A stretch of DNA of 64,000 bases, taken from the NCBI GenBank assembly GCA_949825025.1, contig OX463785.1:9301971-9365970 (forward strand). Direction: 5' to 3'. The notes below the pieces were generated by a model. It was not told the origin of the DNA. It saw nothing but the letters and a program-made list of their open reading frames with translations, and made no database searches. Positions 46,668 to 58,366 of this stretch are shown piece after piece. Numbering within the stretch: position 1 is the first letter of the stretch; each line of letters starts with the position of its first letter. Both the position numbers and the translations under genes were made by a program. Source of the stretch: Siphlonurus alternatus. Its lineage: Eukaryota > Arthropoda > Insecta > Ephemeroptera > Siphlonuridae.

Positions 46668-46911
46668 GCATTAATATTAATTTATAGCTGTTTTAACCAC
46701 GTGTGGTATCCACAAATTAAATATTGTTGATAAATCTATGACATTTTTATGAAATTTATTCAGATATTTATTATATTTTCGTTGTTTTAAACAAAACCAA
46801 TACAAAATAATATATTATTTTTACCTCAATACTTCCTATAATAATAAATACCCTATAAATATTTTATGGTAAGAAATCATCAATTTCAATAGTCACAATT
46901 TTGACGCCAAT

Positions 46912-47065
46912 CATCAATGACGTTACGTGGTATTTCTTACAACCCCAGTGTACCTCCTCAATGACGTCACGAGGTACTCTTAACAATTCTAGTATATTGT
47001 GTACACGGTTGACTGACGTCACGCGATATCTCACGCTCGAGTTGATGTCACGTTAATTCAGCCTG
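46912..47065. promoter_or_regulatory. Cluster of CRE-like TGACGT(C/T)AC sites
   Basis: ATGACGTTACGTGG (46918), ATGACGTCACGAGG (46961), CTGACGTCACGCG (47013) and GATGTCACGTTAA (47044) follow each other at about 30-50 bp, in a patch otherwise not palindromic. Full TGACGTCA palindromes bind CREB/ATF bZIP proteins. The spacing and unique flanks suggest an enhancer more than a MITE. Confidence 0.35.
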
Positions 47066-47346
47066 TCGAACACGGGGGGACAATCGTGTCTCGTCCATTT
47101 CCCCCTCTATTGTTTACTATCAGTTTAATAGTATCGTCAAACTCATGTTTTTCTATTGTTTGTGGAGAAGTGTTTTAACTACAGATGATGCTTTTTAGTG
47201 TCAATCTATAGGTCAATAAAAATGTTATTGTAACTTTTTGTAATTGTACTTTTATTGAAGCAACGAGGTCATGGCAGATCTTATCATTCCGATTTATTAA
47301 GCTGCATTATCGAGCTTTTTTTTATATCACAATACATGAGTTCAGA

Positions 47347-47445
47347 GAGCATTCACAAAGAATGAAGGCTTTTTAGGGCACAGTTTTCTTTAATGCTCGA
47401 TTTTAGGCTTCAATATTATAGCAAAAATTTCAGCCTTAAAAGCAT
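47347..47445. repeat. Diverged half copy of the ATTCACAAAG family
   Basis: GCATTCACAAAGAATGAAGGC, then TAATGCTCGATTTTAGGCTTC resembles the left half of the element at 665-805. The right arm is missing. Confidence 0.4.
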
Positions 47446-49739
47446 ATTATATATATTATAATAGTTCTATCTTTTAAAATAATTTCATAGGCAATATTAT
47501 ATACGCTTCTTTTTAAGAAAATATACGAAATAAAAAAAACATGATGGAATTTCTCTGCTCAACTTCCCATGTATTGATTTTAAAATTCACACACAAAATG
47601 AAAGGTTTATAACAATTGCTTACGGACAATTAAACAGAAAACAAAGTCAATATCATTTAAAAACTCCTGTTTTTTTGTTAATTTAGTAAAGAAAAAATGA
47701 AGCGTAATGACGTGGAGATGAAAGAAAGTGAGAGGCATTTTTGGTTATATCGAGTCACTCTAAGGTAAAAGCATGAGCGTGAATTCAGAAACAATGAGAA
47801 GTTATTTCACTCTTACATATTTTGTGAAGCAAAATTTTACTTTCAGTTTTACTTATACTGTGAAGTAACGTACGTTTTATAACTATATTATAGATTTGCT
47901 CAATAAATGACAGAGCTATAATCCCATCAAGTTGGGGAGTTTTGTCTCCGGCGTAAAATAAATAACATTCAGTATGTATTGTATATATATTACTTAAATA
48001 TAAATACACTCAGCGTTCATCAGTGAAAATATAATAACAAATAGTAAATTGTTCCATAAATGTATCACAAAACAAGTAGAATTTAAGATTACTTAAACAT
48101 AATTTCCAATAAAATGAGTACAGTAAAAAATTCGAAAATCTCAAACATTAACTATTATAATAATGACCAATTTAATTTTCTTGTTAAATCAGAAAAGTAT
48201 ATCCTGTGAATAAAATATACAGCTAAAATTTTAAAGATTCATCATATAATTTTGTATTTACTTTTAAAGTGATGAAACATTAAATGTTTTCTTGTAGAAA
48301 TTTCAAGTGAAGGGAATAATTATAAAGAAACTTAAGAAATTATGCAGTGAAAAATTTTCAATACATTTCCTCGTCCATTAGTATTCAAAGAGAGTGGATA
48401 AAAAGCTTAAGGGGTTTTGTACATTAATTTAATAAGTCTTTGTCTGAGAAGGTTGTAAAAAACTGAGATGCTGCTTTTTGATGACCTATTGGTCCAGCAA
48501 GAGATTTGAAAGAGTGCCAACTTTTAACAATTGATCTTGTTTTTATTTACAACTCCCTTTCTTTGTTAAAACCACTTTTTTATTTCTAGTTCATTCATTT
48601 TGTTAAAAGAAATTAAATTATACTGTTTATAAATAGAAATATTAGAAATTTTGAATGACAAGTAAACTACTAAATTGTATAAACATTAGTTAAAAATTTG
48701 TAACAATTTTTGACACTTTAATAGTTAGCTGTCAATTTGTTAACTTATAATTTTTGAAAAAATAATGCAAGGATTTGTCTGCATGAATACGCTGTCTTCT
48801 ATTCTAGTTTTTTAATGGAATCACATTTGGATAGTTTCCACATAAATATATAGATAGGACAGTTTATCAAAACACATGAATTGACCTTACTCTTTTTTTT
48901 ATGTGATCTAGTTAAAAAAAAAACACTCCCAGAATGTACCAATCATCAAGTAAAGTTTTCTTGACTCAATTTATGCTTTAATAATTTTGCAAATAAAATT
49001 GAATAAATGCATGGGTATATCATATGGGCTTAAATAGAGCCATCTAGAATCCAGTGTCTTATATTGTACTCGCATGTAATATAATTATAGCATTGTTAAT
49101 AACTGAATGGCGTTTAGTTGCAGACAACGTTTTTATTTTTTTATATTTCAACTCTACTTCCCAGGTTGATTTTTGTGCATTTTTTTTAATTGTATCATAA
49201 TAAATAATATTCCAATATTTTATTGATTTTGAACGCTCTTTCCATTTTTTATTTATACGTTAAAATTATTTATCAATTGAAATTTTTACAGAGCAGAGCA
49301 CGTCGTCTCTTTAAATAATCAAGTGAGTCAAGTTGTAATAAACGTGCTTGTTATTTGACTGAATGACGGCCAATTAAAAAAAAAATAGTAGTAAGTTGGA
49401 AGGGTACATTAGTCTCACTCTCTATAACATAGCAGTTGTATGATATTTTTTTTAAATTCCGGCTTTGGTCCATTGCAGTTCATTGCTATAGTAGTAAGAA
49501 CTAAATGTCATTAACCTTTGATACGGTAACTACAGGGTGAAAGTACCCTTGACTTGTATTAAAATTTTCTTGTACGGTATGCTTTAAAAAAAATACAATC
49601 TCTTTTTCCCGAAGCAATGTACCCACGTCCACTGCTCTCTGCATGTTTTTAGGCGTTGCCACGTAGGCGTGCTGAACTTGAATTTTTTCGGATGGCTATA
49701 TATTAGGTACTCTTCTTATCCCCTCCAAAATTTCAAATC

Positions 49740-49875
49740 CACATATATTTTGCTTTTGGAGCAGCAGCGCCAGCAAATGAGAAAGGAAAATAACATTCGT
49801 GCTGTCACGTGGTGTACAGTACACTTCGTGATACCACGAATGTTGTTCTTGCGGGCGCTGCAGTTCCAAAATTAA
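49740..49875. repeat. Imperfect palindrome GGAGCAGCAGCGCCAGCAA
   Basis: TTTTGGAGCAGCAGCGCC pairs with GGCGCTGCAGTTCCAAAA, and ACATTCGTGCTGTCACG with CGTGATACCACGAATGT, around a GTACAGTAC centre. Overlapping open frames on both strands are palindrome artefacts. It abuts the foldback at 49885. Confidence 0.65.
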
Positions 49876-49884
49876 GAAACAAGG

Positions 49885-50156
49885 AGGGGCATTCACAAAG
49901 CACTTTAACCCTACTATAGTCTTGAATTTTATTCCCCGGGTTAAAGCGAGTGCTAAACATGGTACTAAACCAAGGGCTAAACATGGCGCTAAAAATGTGG
50001 GTTAAATTGAGTTTAACGTATCTGTTTGACATTGCTTAACCTCAAGTTAGCCCACATTTTTAGCCCCTGGTTTAGTACCATGTTTAGCTCTCGTTTTAAC
50101 CCGGGGGATAAAAATCGAGGCTAAAGTAGGATTAAAGTGCTTTGTGAATGCCCCCC
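49885..50156. mobile_element. Foldback element, ATTCACAAAGCACTTTAAC family, copy 3 (long)
   Basis: A 272-bp copy with GGGGCATTCACAAAGCAC and CTTTGTGAATGCCCCCC ends. The arms carry repeated GCTAAAC(A/C)ATGG blocks and pair with offsets, suggesting expansion of the core unit. The centre is near 50020. Confidence 0.7.
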
Positions 50157-51225
50157 AATGAGATGTAGATTTGCAACTTTCATCAGTTAAAAAAGACACC
50201 CAGTCTAGCTATCCCAAAAGTGTGTTTATTTACCACGTCTTCAGACTCTTGACAATGTTCACAGCCATCAGAGCAGTTGTAAATTTCATGCTGTCCTGAG
50301 GTGTGCTCGTTAAAAAAAAAACTTTTATTGTTATAATCCATAAAGTTAATTTCTTGATCCTATTATCGTAAATGTTATTGTGAAAATTAAATTAATAGTT
50401 TTGGAAAATATCAGTTTCGCCTGATCGACTAGATGACAAATGAAAGCTGACATGCACGTAGTATATACTCGTGCGATATATTAAACTTTTTTTACCAAAA
50501 CTTTTTTTATTTACATTATATGAATTTCTTATTAATTGTGCGCAGTCATGCAATGGTACAGAATCAAATAGAAAAAAAAAGCATATTTAAAAGACTGGAA
50601 AAAAAAAAATGAAAAAATATAATATTATTTTTCCTAAAATCACGTATCTTTTTTAATTTTTTTACTAATTATTATTAAATTTGTATTGCATTGCGGTATA
50701 TAACAAACAATTAACTAGCCCTTGTACGTTTTAAGTACGAGAATTATTATGACGTACGATCACAAGAAGCAACCACACCGTGCTTCCGTAAATTTAGAGG
50801 TTAAGAACAATTTTAATCTTATCGCAATTCTTAAAGTTGAAAGTTGTATGAAAAAAAAAAATACACACATACCACATACATGGCTTATGTTAACAAATAT
50901 GTAGGTCAAAAAAATTTATAGGAACAATTAAAAATGTTGTTTATAATAATTTTCTCTGTTATCCTTATAAGTACAAATAATAGGAAGTTTAATTGGACGA
51001 CCATGAACTTTTAATTAGTTATACGTACAACGGTAAAAATGTGAAAATAGTTTATATTTTGAGGTTTTCCGTGTGAATTATTCTTCATTTTTTCAAGTTT
51101 CGTTTGTCAGATTTTAGTCAAAAAATTACACAATTTTAAGTTATATTATATAGATAAAGGTACGCATTTGTATAAAATAATAGAATTTGCTTAATTAACG
51201 TCAAAGTATTTTGATGGGATTAAAA

Positions 51226-51369
51226 AGATTCACGAAGGAATATGGAGAGGTTTTTCTTTTATCCACGATTAGTGCAATGACAGTCTAACTCAATTACATT
51301 AACTATAGCTGTGGTTAGTGAGAAATTAGTTTGGTTGCCTTCCTGATATCCTGATTATCTCTTTCGTGG
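51226..51369. mobile_element. Foldback element of the GATTCACGAAG family, diverged copy
   Basis: GATTCACGAAGGA at the left and TCTCTTTCGTG at the right, with ATCCACGATTAGTGCAATGAC and GTGGTTAGTGAGAAATT inside, parallels 32091-32240. It directly abuts the CRE-hairpin at 51370. Confidence 0.5.
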
Positions 51370-51693
51370 ATGGAGTATCGACCTCAAATTTTTTTTATTG
51401 CAGAAATGGATAGAGGGTGCAAAGTTATGCTACCCTGATTTTTTTTCAAATGTTTTACAGCTCTGGAACTATTTTTAAAAATATATTGAAAGTCATTTTT
51501 GTGACGTCACGAGGCGCTTCTCCTTAATAAAAAGATAGTACTTGACGCCGCGTGACGTCACAAAAAGGACTTTCAATAAAATTTTAAAAATACTTCCAGA
51601 GCTGTAAAAAAAATCTGAAAAAAATCAGGGTAGCGTAACTTTGCACCCTCTATTATTTATTTCTGCAATAAAAAATTTAGGTCGATACTCCAT
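51370..51693. mobile_element. CRE-hairpin family, best-preserved short copy
   Basis: A 324-bp hairpin with ATGGAGTATCGACCTC ends. It includes GATAGAGGGTGCAAAGTTA, TTGAAAGTC and TGACGTCA at 51502 and 51553, around a short centre (GGCGCTTCTCCTTAATAAAA). Its arms match both arms of the 3.7-kb composite, making it the reference for what the composite gained. It sits directly against another foldback ending at about 51369. Confidence 0.75.
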
Positions 51694-52976
51694 TGGGGCC
51701 CGCATCACATGAGTTTTGTTCTAAATACAATCTTCAGAAATAATCGATTATTATTGATGAACCTTACATGGAACGTAACGATTATCAACAATAATCGATT
51801 ATTTCTGCATGATTGTGTATTCACGAACAGACCTATGATCTTTTAACAATCGCGCTAAATTTATAGAATTTAATTTGGAAAACTGCAACATTTTTCAATT
51901 TAATGGGAAAAGGTATACTTTAGATGGAACTGATTTTGAACTTTCTAGTTAAATCCAATATTAACTTTTAGACGAGAAAATTGCTGTCTCCAAAAAGTCA
52001 TCAAAATATAATTTCTGCATCCTGGAACACAGCAGCACTAAAGCATTCATTTTTAATTAATTTTTTTACGAGATCGTCATTAATTATATTCTATATGAAA
52101 ATTGCATTTTTAATGTATTTTGAACGTCCTTTTATACTTTATAATCAATATTATAATTGAATGTTTATTATACTTATAGCCTCTTATATTATACAGTAAA
52201 TATTTTTATATACTGTGGGAATTAAATGAAGTAATTTTTTAATATCATAAACTTAATTACCATTGCACAAAATCGTATATATTCATATAAAATTGTTGTT
52301 TTTTTCTCATTTTGCCTTTCACTCTTTACAACTTTTATATGAAACAAAAAAGAAGTAATTTATGTAGCAAGTACTTAATTTTTATTACATGAAACCATGA
52401 CCTACCATACCTTTCACTTCTTTCACATGATGAGTTTTATCAATTTTTGTCCTCTTATCAGTCCCATCTTGTGCTGGAAAATCGATTATTTAGCATTCAA
52501 TATAAGTCACGATATTTATTAAATATTTCACCATATAAATGATAATTTATTATTATATAGATATGAGAAAGTTTATTATAAAATATTTTCTACGGGTTAT
52601 TAAATGTATTTTACTGTCTGTACAATATGATTATGTCTTTTATAATAAGAGAAAATGCATTTTTTTTTTTATTGCGGTCATGTTTCTTACATACTTTGCA
52701 TCATTGATTTGAAATTATTATTAATTTTATTGTTACAACGTGATTTATGTTTATAATTAACCTGTTAGAAATTTATAATATGTGTAGTTAAATTAATCAA
52801 ATATTTCTTCCGCGCGGTTATAATAATGCTTTTTACCTGATGTGTGTATTTATTGTATAATTTAAATATTTCGAGCCTATTATTTAATATTTTTATGTTA
52901 AATTTACAAAGAAGGGGATACAATGAAACAGCACTTTTAGTTACTTTCGATACAAAAATAAATATTTTTTTAACTA

Positions 52977-53328
52977 TTAAAGGCATACAGGCCTCAAATT
53001 AAAAATTTGAGTGTCACAGAGAGTTGCTTGAGTTGACAATCAACATTTGGATCATTTTTTCCGTGCGCGATGCAGCTGCATGAGCGGGGGTTGCAAAGTA
53101 AGGATGCAGATCCTTGATGACGTCAAAATGACGTCAAAAACATGGCGGAGTATGTATGGTTGTGCGTTTTGACGTCATTTTGACGTCATCAAGGACCTGT
53201 ATCCTTACTTTGCAGCCCCCGCTCATGCAGCTGCATCACGCACGGAAAAATAATCCAAATGTTGATTGTCAACTCAAGCAACTCTCTGTGACTGCCTGAT
53301 TTTTAATTTGAGGCCTGTATGCCTTTAA
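52977..53328. mobile_element. TTAA-flanked foldback element with four CRE palindromes
   Basis: A 352-bp hairpin with ends TTAAAGGCATACAGGCCTC and its reverse complement. Arms include GAGTTGACAATCAACATTTGG, GATGCAGCTGCATGAGCGGG and GCAAAGTAAGGAT. TGACGTCA occurs at 53118, 53129, 53170 and 53181, two per arm. Confidence 0.75.
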
Positions 53329-53363
53329 TTCAGTGAAACAACGTAAAAAGTATACAGTATATT

Positions 53364-53394
53364 ACATAGCCCTCTGGACACCAGAGGGCTATGT
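53364..53394. repeat. Perfect palindrome ACATAGCCCTCTGG
   Basis: 14-bp perfect arms across ACA, located 110 bp left of ratchet-like site 2 and 36 bp right of the TTAA-flanked hairpin ending at 53328. Confidence 0.85.
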
Positions 53395-53470
53395 ATATTA
53401 TAACAACGATTTTCTTCCACGTGTTACGTGCCTTTTTTTGTTATAACGAAGATGTTTGTTTTACTTTTAA

Positions 53471-53583
53471 TATTTAACAATCATGCTTTTCTATTTGTTT
53501 TCAGGTAAGCGGTTTGTCTTCCAAGATATTTGGGTCAAGTTATGGCACACATACACAAGCTGGAGTTCTATTATATTTAAATG
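53471..53583 (+). promoter_or_regulatory. Recursive-splice-like ratchet point 2 or cassette exon (plus strand)
   Basis: A pyrimidine-rich tract and TTTTCAG end at 53504, directly followed by GTAAGCGG. A further good donor, ATG followed by GTAAGCTT, occurs at 53584. The 79-nt segment 53505-53583 is open in two of three frames, so it may be either the recursive exon that accompanies a ratchet point or an ordinary small coding exon. I do not recognise the encoded peptide in either frame. Confidence 0.5.
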
Positions 53584-54934
53584 GTAAGCTTCTGATTTCC
53601 TTATTCAATTAAAATATTTCTTTTAAGAGCTTAATTCTTAAAATTATTACGCAATTTTATGGTATATTTTATGAATGAGATGAGTCAATCCTAAGAAAAT
53701 TCTTTCTTAATTTAATCTCATCATGTATTATAAAACTGAATTAAAATGAAAAATTGTTTACTTTTTTTTAATTAAAAATTTTACAAACATTAATTACTAG
53801 ATAATATGTGTCTAAAAATAGATTATAATTGATATGTTTAAATATAATATTCTCTGGTTTTAAGTAAGGCTTTGGGCTTTAATTAGAGTATATATTATAT
53901 TTGAAACTCAAAATCAGTAAAATCAATTAGAAAAGTTATTTTTTTTTAAATAAAGATTATTGATTGAGCTTTATCATACAATAGTTATTTTCATAACTGC
54001 ATAGTCGACGAATCATCTGTACAGGAAACTTAGAAAAATATTATTTCAACTCACTTGTATATTTATGGCCAGTTATATTAACTTCTATTATTATAGAGTT
54101 TAAAAAATTAAATGCCAATCTATTTAGCGTGAGCCTTTTATGCCAACTTCTATTCTTTATAATATCTCATGTTGATTTGATTATTAAAAACCCTAAACTG
54201 TCTTATTAACTTGAAAAGATTCTGTCAAAACAAACTGCAATATTTTATTTACTAATTCAAACTAGTATTTCTTGCAAGCTTAAAATATAGATATAGATCT
54301 ATGCATATAATTTTTTTTTTTGTTAAATTTCACTTTAAATTAGATTAAAAAAAAAATCTATAACAATGTGCGAAAACAGAAAGTGTTTTTCTTCAATTTA
54401 CATAGTTATCATGATGAATATTTTTATTATTGTAATTGTAATATTATGCAAAATCATTAATATTATATCAGCTGTTTTCATGACTTTTAATAAAATATTA
54501 CCTCAATATGTTCTTGTCACGTAGGCAAAAATTGAAAACTTTTTCCGGTAAACCATTAAACCGAGTCAGAACAAAAAAACTTTCTTCCTATGGTCCGTTA
54601 CCGTTTTATAAAAGTAGTAGTTAAACCTTTCGTAAGCTTATTAAGTAGCTAGCTTCTGTGGCTTAGCGCTATTATGTGATAATACCAGCAGCTTCGATAC
54701 TATTGTGGATTATATCATATTAGGAATGTTGTGGTGCAATCAACCGTTTAGAGAGAAACTTATAATAATATATTTAGTTTATAAGAGATTATGATCCGTG
54801 TTTTTTTTTTAATAAGATTATTTACTAAATGCACGATGTTTTCTGGTTAAATATATATACTGAAAAAATAATGGAACTAGCTATTTAGAAGTAATTACTA
54901 TTTAAAAGAATGATAGTTAATCTTGGAATATATA

Positions 54935-54975
54935 TACCAGAGAGCTTTGATTTTAATCAAAGCTCTCTGTATATA
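54935..54975. repeat. Palindrome CAGAGAGCTTTGATT
   Basis: CAGAGAGCTTTGATT pairs with AATCAAAGCTCTCTG across a two-base centre, with TATATAC extending on both sides imperfectly. Confidence 0.8.
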
Positions 54976-57298
54976 CTATCAGATAAATGTAGAGGATGTT
55001 TTATAGAAGTTTAATACATTTTAATTGAAAGTGTTGAATATAATGTACACCAATTTAGTATTTTTTTCGATATTGTTAATTTTGATTATCTTAGTCTTAG
55101 AATTTAAAATGTTTAGTCCATGAAAATTAACCCCATGCATACGGATGCATATGATTTATTTCAAACATTTTTAAATTAATTAAAAAAATAATTTTAGGCA
55201 AATAGGAAACAAATAACATCAACAAATAAAATAATATAAATTATGAAATAATAATTATGTTAAGAGGTTTTTGTAACATAAAAATATTCCAAATAAAATA
55301 TGACACCATTAAAATTACATAATTTTTGTAATTAAATTTGACATATAATTTAATTGTTTCCTGATTGATAGAATTATATTTAATTATAATAATAAAAATA
55401 TATATCTTTTTGACGTAATACAATTAAATTTAACATGGAAATCCTTTTACCATACCTTTTGTTGATTAATTGATGAAACATTTTGAATAGCGTTAGTCAA
55501 TACCAAATATAGCGAAGAATAAATTGATTTTTAATTAATATATCTGTAGGGACTTCAAAATTTGAAACTTATAGTTTTATTGTTAATCGTTTCTTCGTTA
55601 TGTTTGTTCAACAATTAAGCATTGATTTATGTTAAAGTCGTGCATAAGCCGTCAGCAAAACACGACCGATCTCATCTTCTAGGTCACATGATTTGTTAAG
55701 GTAGGGACACTAATTTTATTGACACGTGAAATCTGATTGAAAAATCGGTAGTATGAATTTTTCTTATTCTAAATTTTGTATTGCTATAGTTCTTTTGATT
55801 TATTATAGTAACACTACCGTTCATGCTGAGTAGATGATAATAATATAGGCAATTAAAAAAGTAACACATTATATTAATTAAAATTGAAATTATATTATAA
55901 TGGACAGATCATTATTGAGTTGATTTAATTTGTAATTTTTAATTAATACTCTTTTGAGAGATTTTAAAGCAATCTTGATGAATTGTTTTGTGATTTGAGT
56001 TTCTATAATATATTTTTTTAAATATATTTTATTAATGCAGTGAAAATTTTTACATACATGAAAAATATTTTGATATTTATTTTAATTTACACCTTATAGG
56101 CAATATAATTACAAACAAAACAGACACTTTTTTATGCATACAATGTTACATATTATTCGCGTTTTTACACATTGAATCTATTTACAATATAATAATATAA
56201 TGCTATTTATGATTTTATATATTTGAGGATGAAACGAGTTTCCCCATTTATCATATGATGTAAAAAAACAATATAGACAATGCAAAAGTGATTTGTCAGG
56301 TTTCCTAACATCCTAACATAATTCTAACATTATCGTTCAGTGAAAATATAAAGTGTACGAAGCCATATTAGAATAAACGATTGTAGTCATAAAGACGAGG
56401 TATAATTAAATAAAAATGTAATACTATACATATTCAAACGCGTAAATTAGGCGATTTAGAACATTATTTCTAATGCCTTTAAAAATTCGTGTATATTAAA
56501 ATTATATATTATCATGCACGCATAATATAAAATCAAAATTGAGTTGATTTAATTTATAATTTTTATTTATGAAATGAAGTCACTACAATTTATAAGCAGC
56601 ATTCAGTTGTCCGAATCAAAAATTCATATTAAAGTATTATTGTATCTTGTTTATTACATGTAAGATTAATAAAATCGCTTGTCATCATAATTAAAAAAAA
56701 AAGGTATATAAATCAGGAAGAATCAAGAAGTTTGTATAATATTAAATGCATTTTTATAGATGAGTGATATATATTATAATGTGGTCATTATTTTTTACAC
56801 TTTCTCATCTTGGGTGTTTAAAAAAGAAACAGCCTTTCTCTACAGTAGTAGATAGGCCTGGTTTAACTGTTGAAAGAGTGCTAGACCAAAAAAGAAGCTT
56901 TGGACAGCAGTTGGGTCTTGGCCAGTGAAAGTATTATCACAACTTCTTTCTTCCTCTACTACCTGTCGATCTACAAGCTAAATTTTAATAAATATTTTAA
57001 TGTCGTAACTGTTTTGATAAAGTAGTCAAACTTGTTTTCATTTTATTAAAGTGTATAATATATCAATATATTATTGTTAACATTAATTGGTACATTTTTT
57101 AATATTTTGTGCATTATGAATTTTTTTAAACAATTATTGTTGTAAACCTTTTAATTTTTATTTCTGATTCTATAATGAATATTAATTAGTAAGGTATATT
57201 AAATATAAGAAAGCTATATATATATATATACAGTATAATGTTCATGCTTATTTAATTTCTTATAAATATTTCCCAGTTAATTAAGTCATCATAATTAA

Positions 57299-57545
57299 TA
57301 GATGCTTCAAGTCAGCTGATTTTGCGGTGTCCCCACTGTCCTGTCTAAACCTATGTATATTCGAAATTTCTTATTTGTTAATTATTAATGAAATTTTTAG
57401 AGGAAAATAAGCTCTTAATTCATCATCAAAAGACCTCTGAATGGGATGGTTTCAAATAGTTTTAATAGTTCATAATGAGAAAAAAAATCAAATTTTCTAA
57501 CATGATGCCTTATTGAGAAAATTTTATCGCCGGAAAACACTTTGT
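57299..57545. mobile_element. Mariner-like MITE, copy 2, right end lost
   Basis: Begins TAGATGCTTCAAGTCAGCTG and carries TTTGCGGTGTCCCCACTGTC, AGACCTCTGAATGGG and GGTTTCAAATAG, in the same order as copy 3. After GAGAAAATTTTATCGCCGGAA the terminal repeat is absent. Confidence 0.65.
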
Positions 57546-58078
57546 CTTGAAATAAAAGAGATTTCACTTTCCATAAAGACCTGCTGCATGAAGGAAGGAT
57601 ACATAATCAAGTTGACAGGCAAAGGTCATGCATGCATCAACACCTGTCACCTATCTAACATAATGAAAATGTATATAAAATTATTATCAGATAAACTATA
57701 AGCACGTGCCATGTTAGGGAGTGGAGTGAACGTATTATTTCATAATTTTTTACTTCAATGCTTTTAGTTACGCTATAATTATTTTTTAAAAATAGAAAAA
57801 GAAACTAAAAAATGTTAACTTAATCATGTAATATAAATTTATTTAAAACATTTTATGTAATAGCATATATTACTTTCTTTTCTTTTTTTACTGGATTTTA
57901 TTTATTAAAAATTGGTTTAATACTTTTAAAACAGATATGAAAATCATTAAAAATTATAATAATTAAAATTACAATAAAGAAATTGATGACTTTATTACAA
58001 GAGTATCATGAGCTCCTGAAATATCTCCATTTTAGCAAAGACTTCACTATTTTAAAAACACCATTATATAATAATATA

Positions 58079-58366
58079 TAGAGGCTTCAAGTCAGCTGAT
58101 TTTGCGGTGTTCCTACCGTCCTATCCAAACCTATGTAAAAAGAACTAAATTGCTTTTTTTTTTGGGGGGGGGGGCATTAAATATTTTTTTTCCGATGAAA
58201 GTACAAGTTCTTGATTCACTATCAGAAGACCTCTAAATGGGGGGGGGGAGTAGGAGATGGTTTCATATTAATAGCTTTAATAGTTATTGAGAAAAAATTC
58301 AAATTTTCTACCATGAAGGCTTATGGAGAAAATTTTCTTGCCGCTGAGGAACACTTGAAGGCTCTA
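58079..58366. mobile_element. Mariner-like MITE, copy 3
   Basis: TAGAGGCTTCAAGTCAGCTG at the left and CACTTGAAGGCTCTA at the right bound a 288-bp unit. It contains runs of G at 58162-58173 and 58240-58249. It is only 0.5 kb from copy 2 in the same orientation. Confidence 0.7.
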
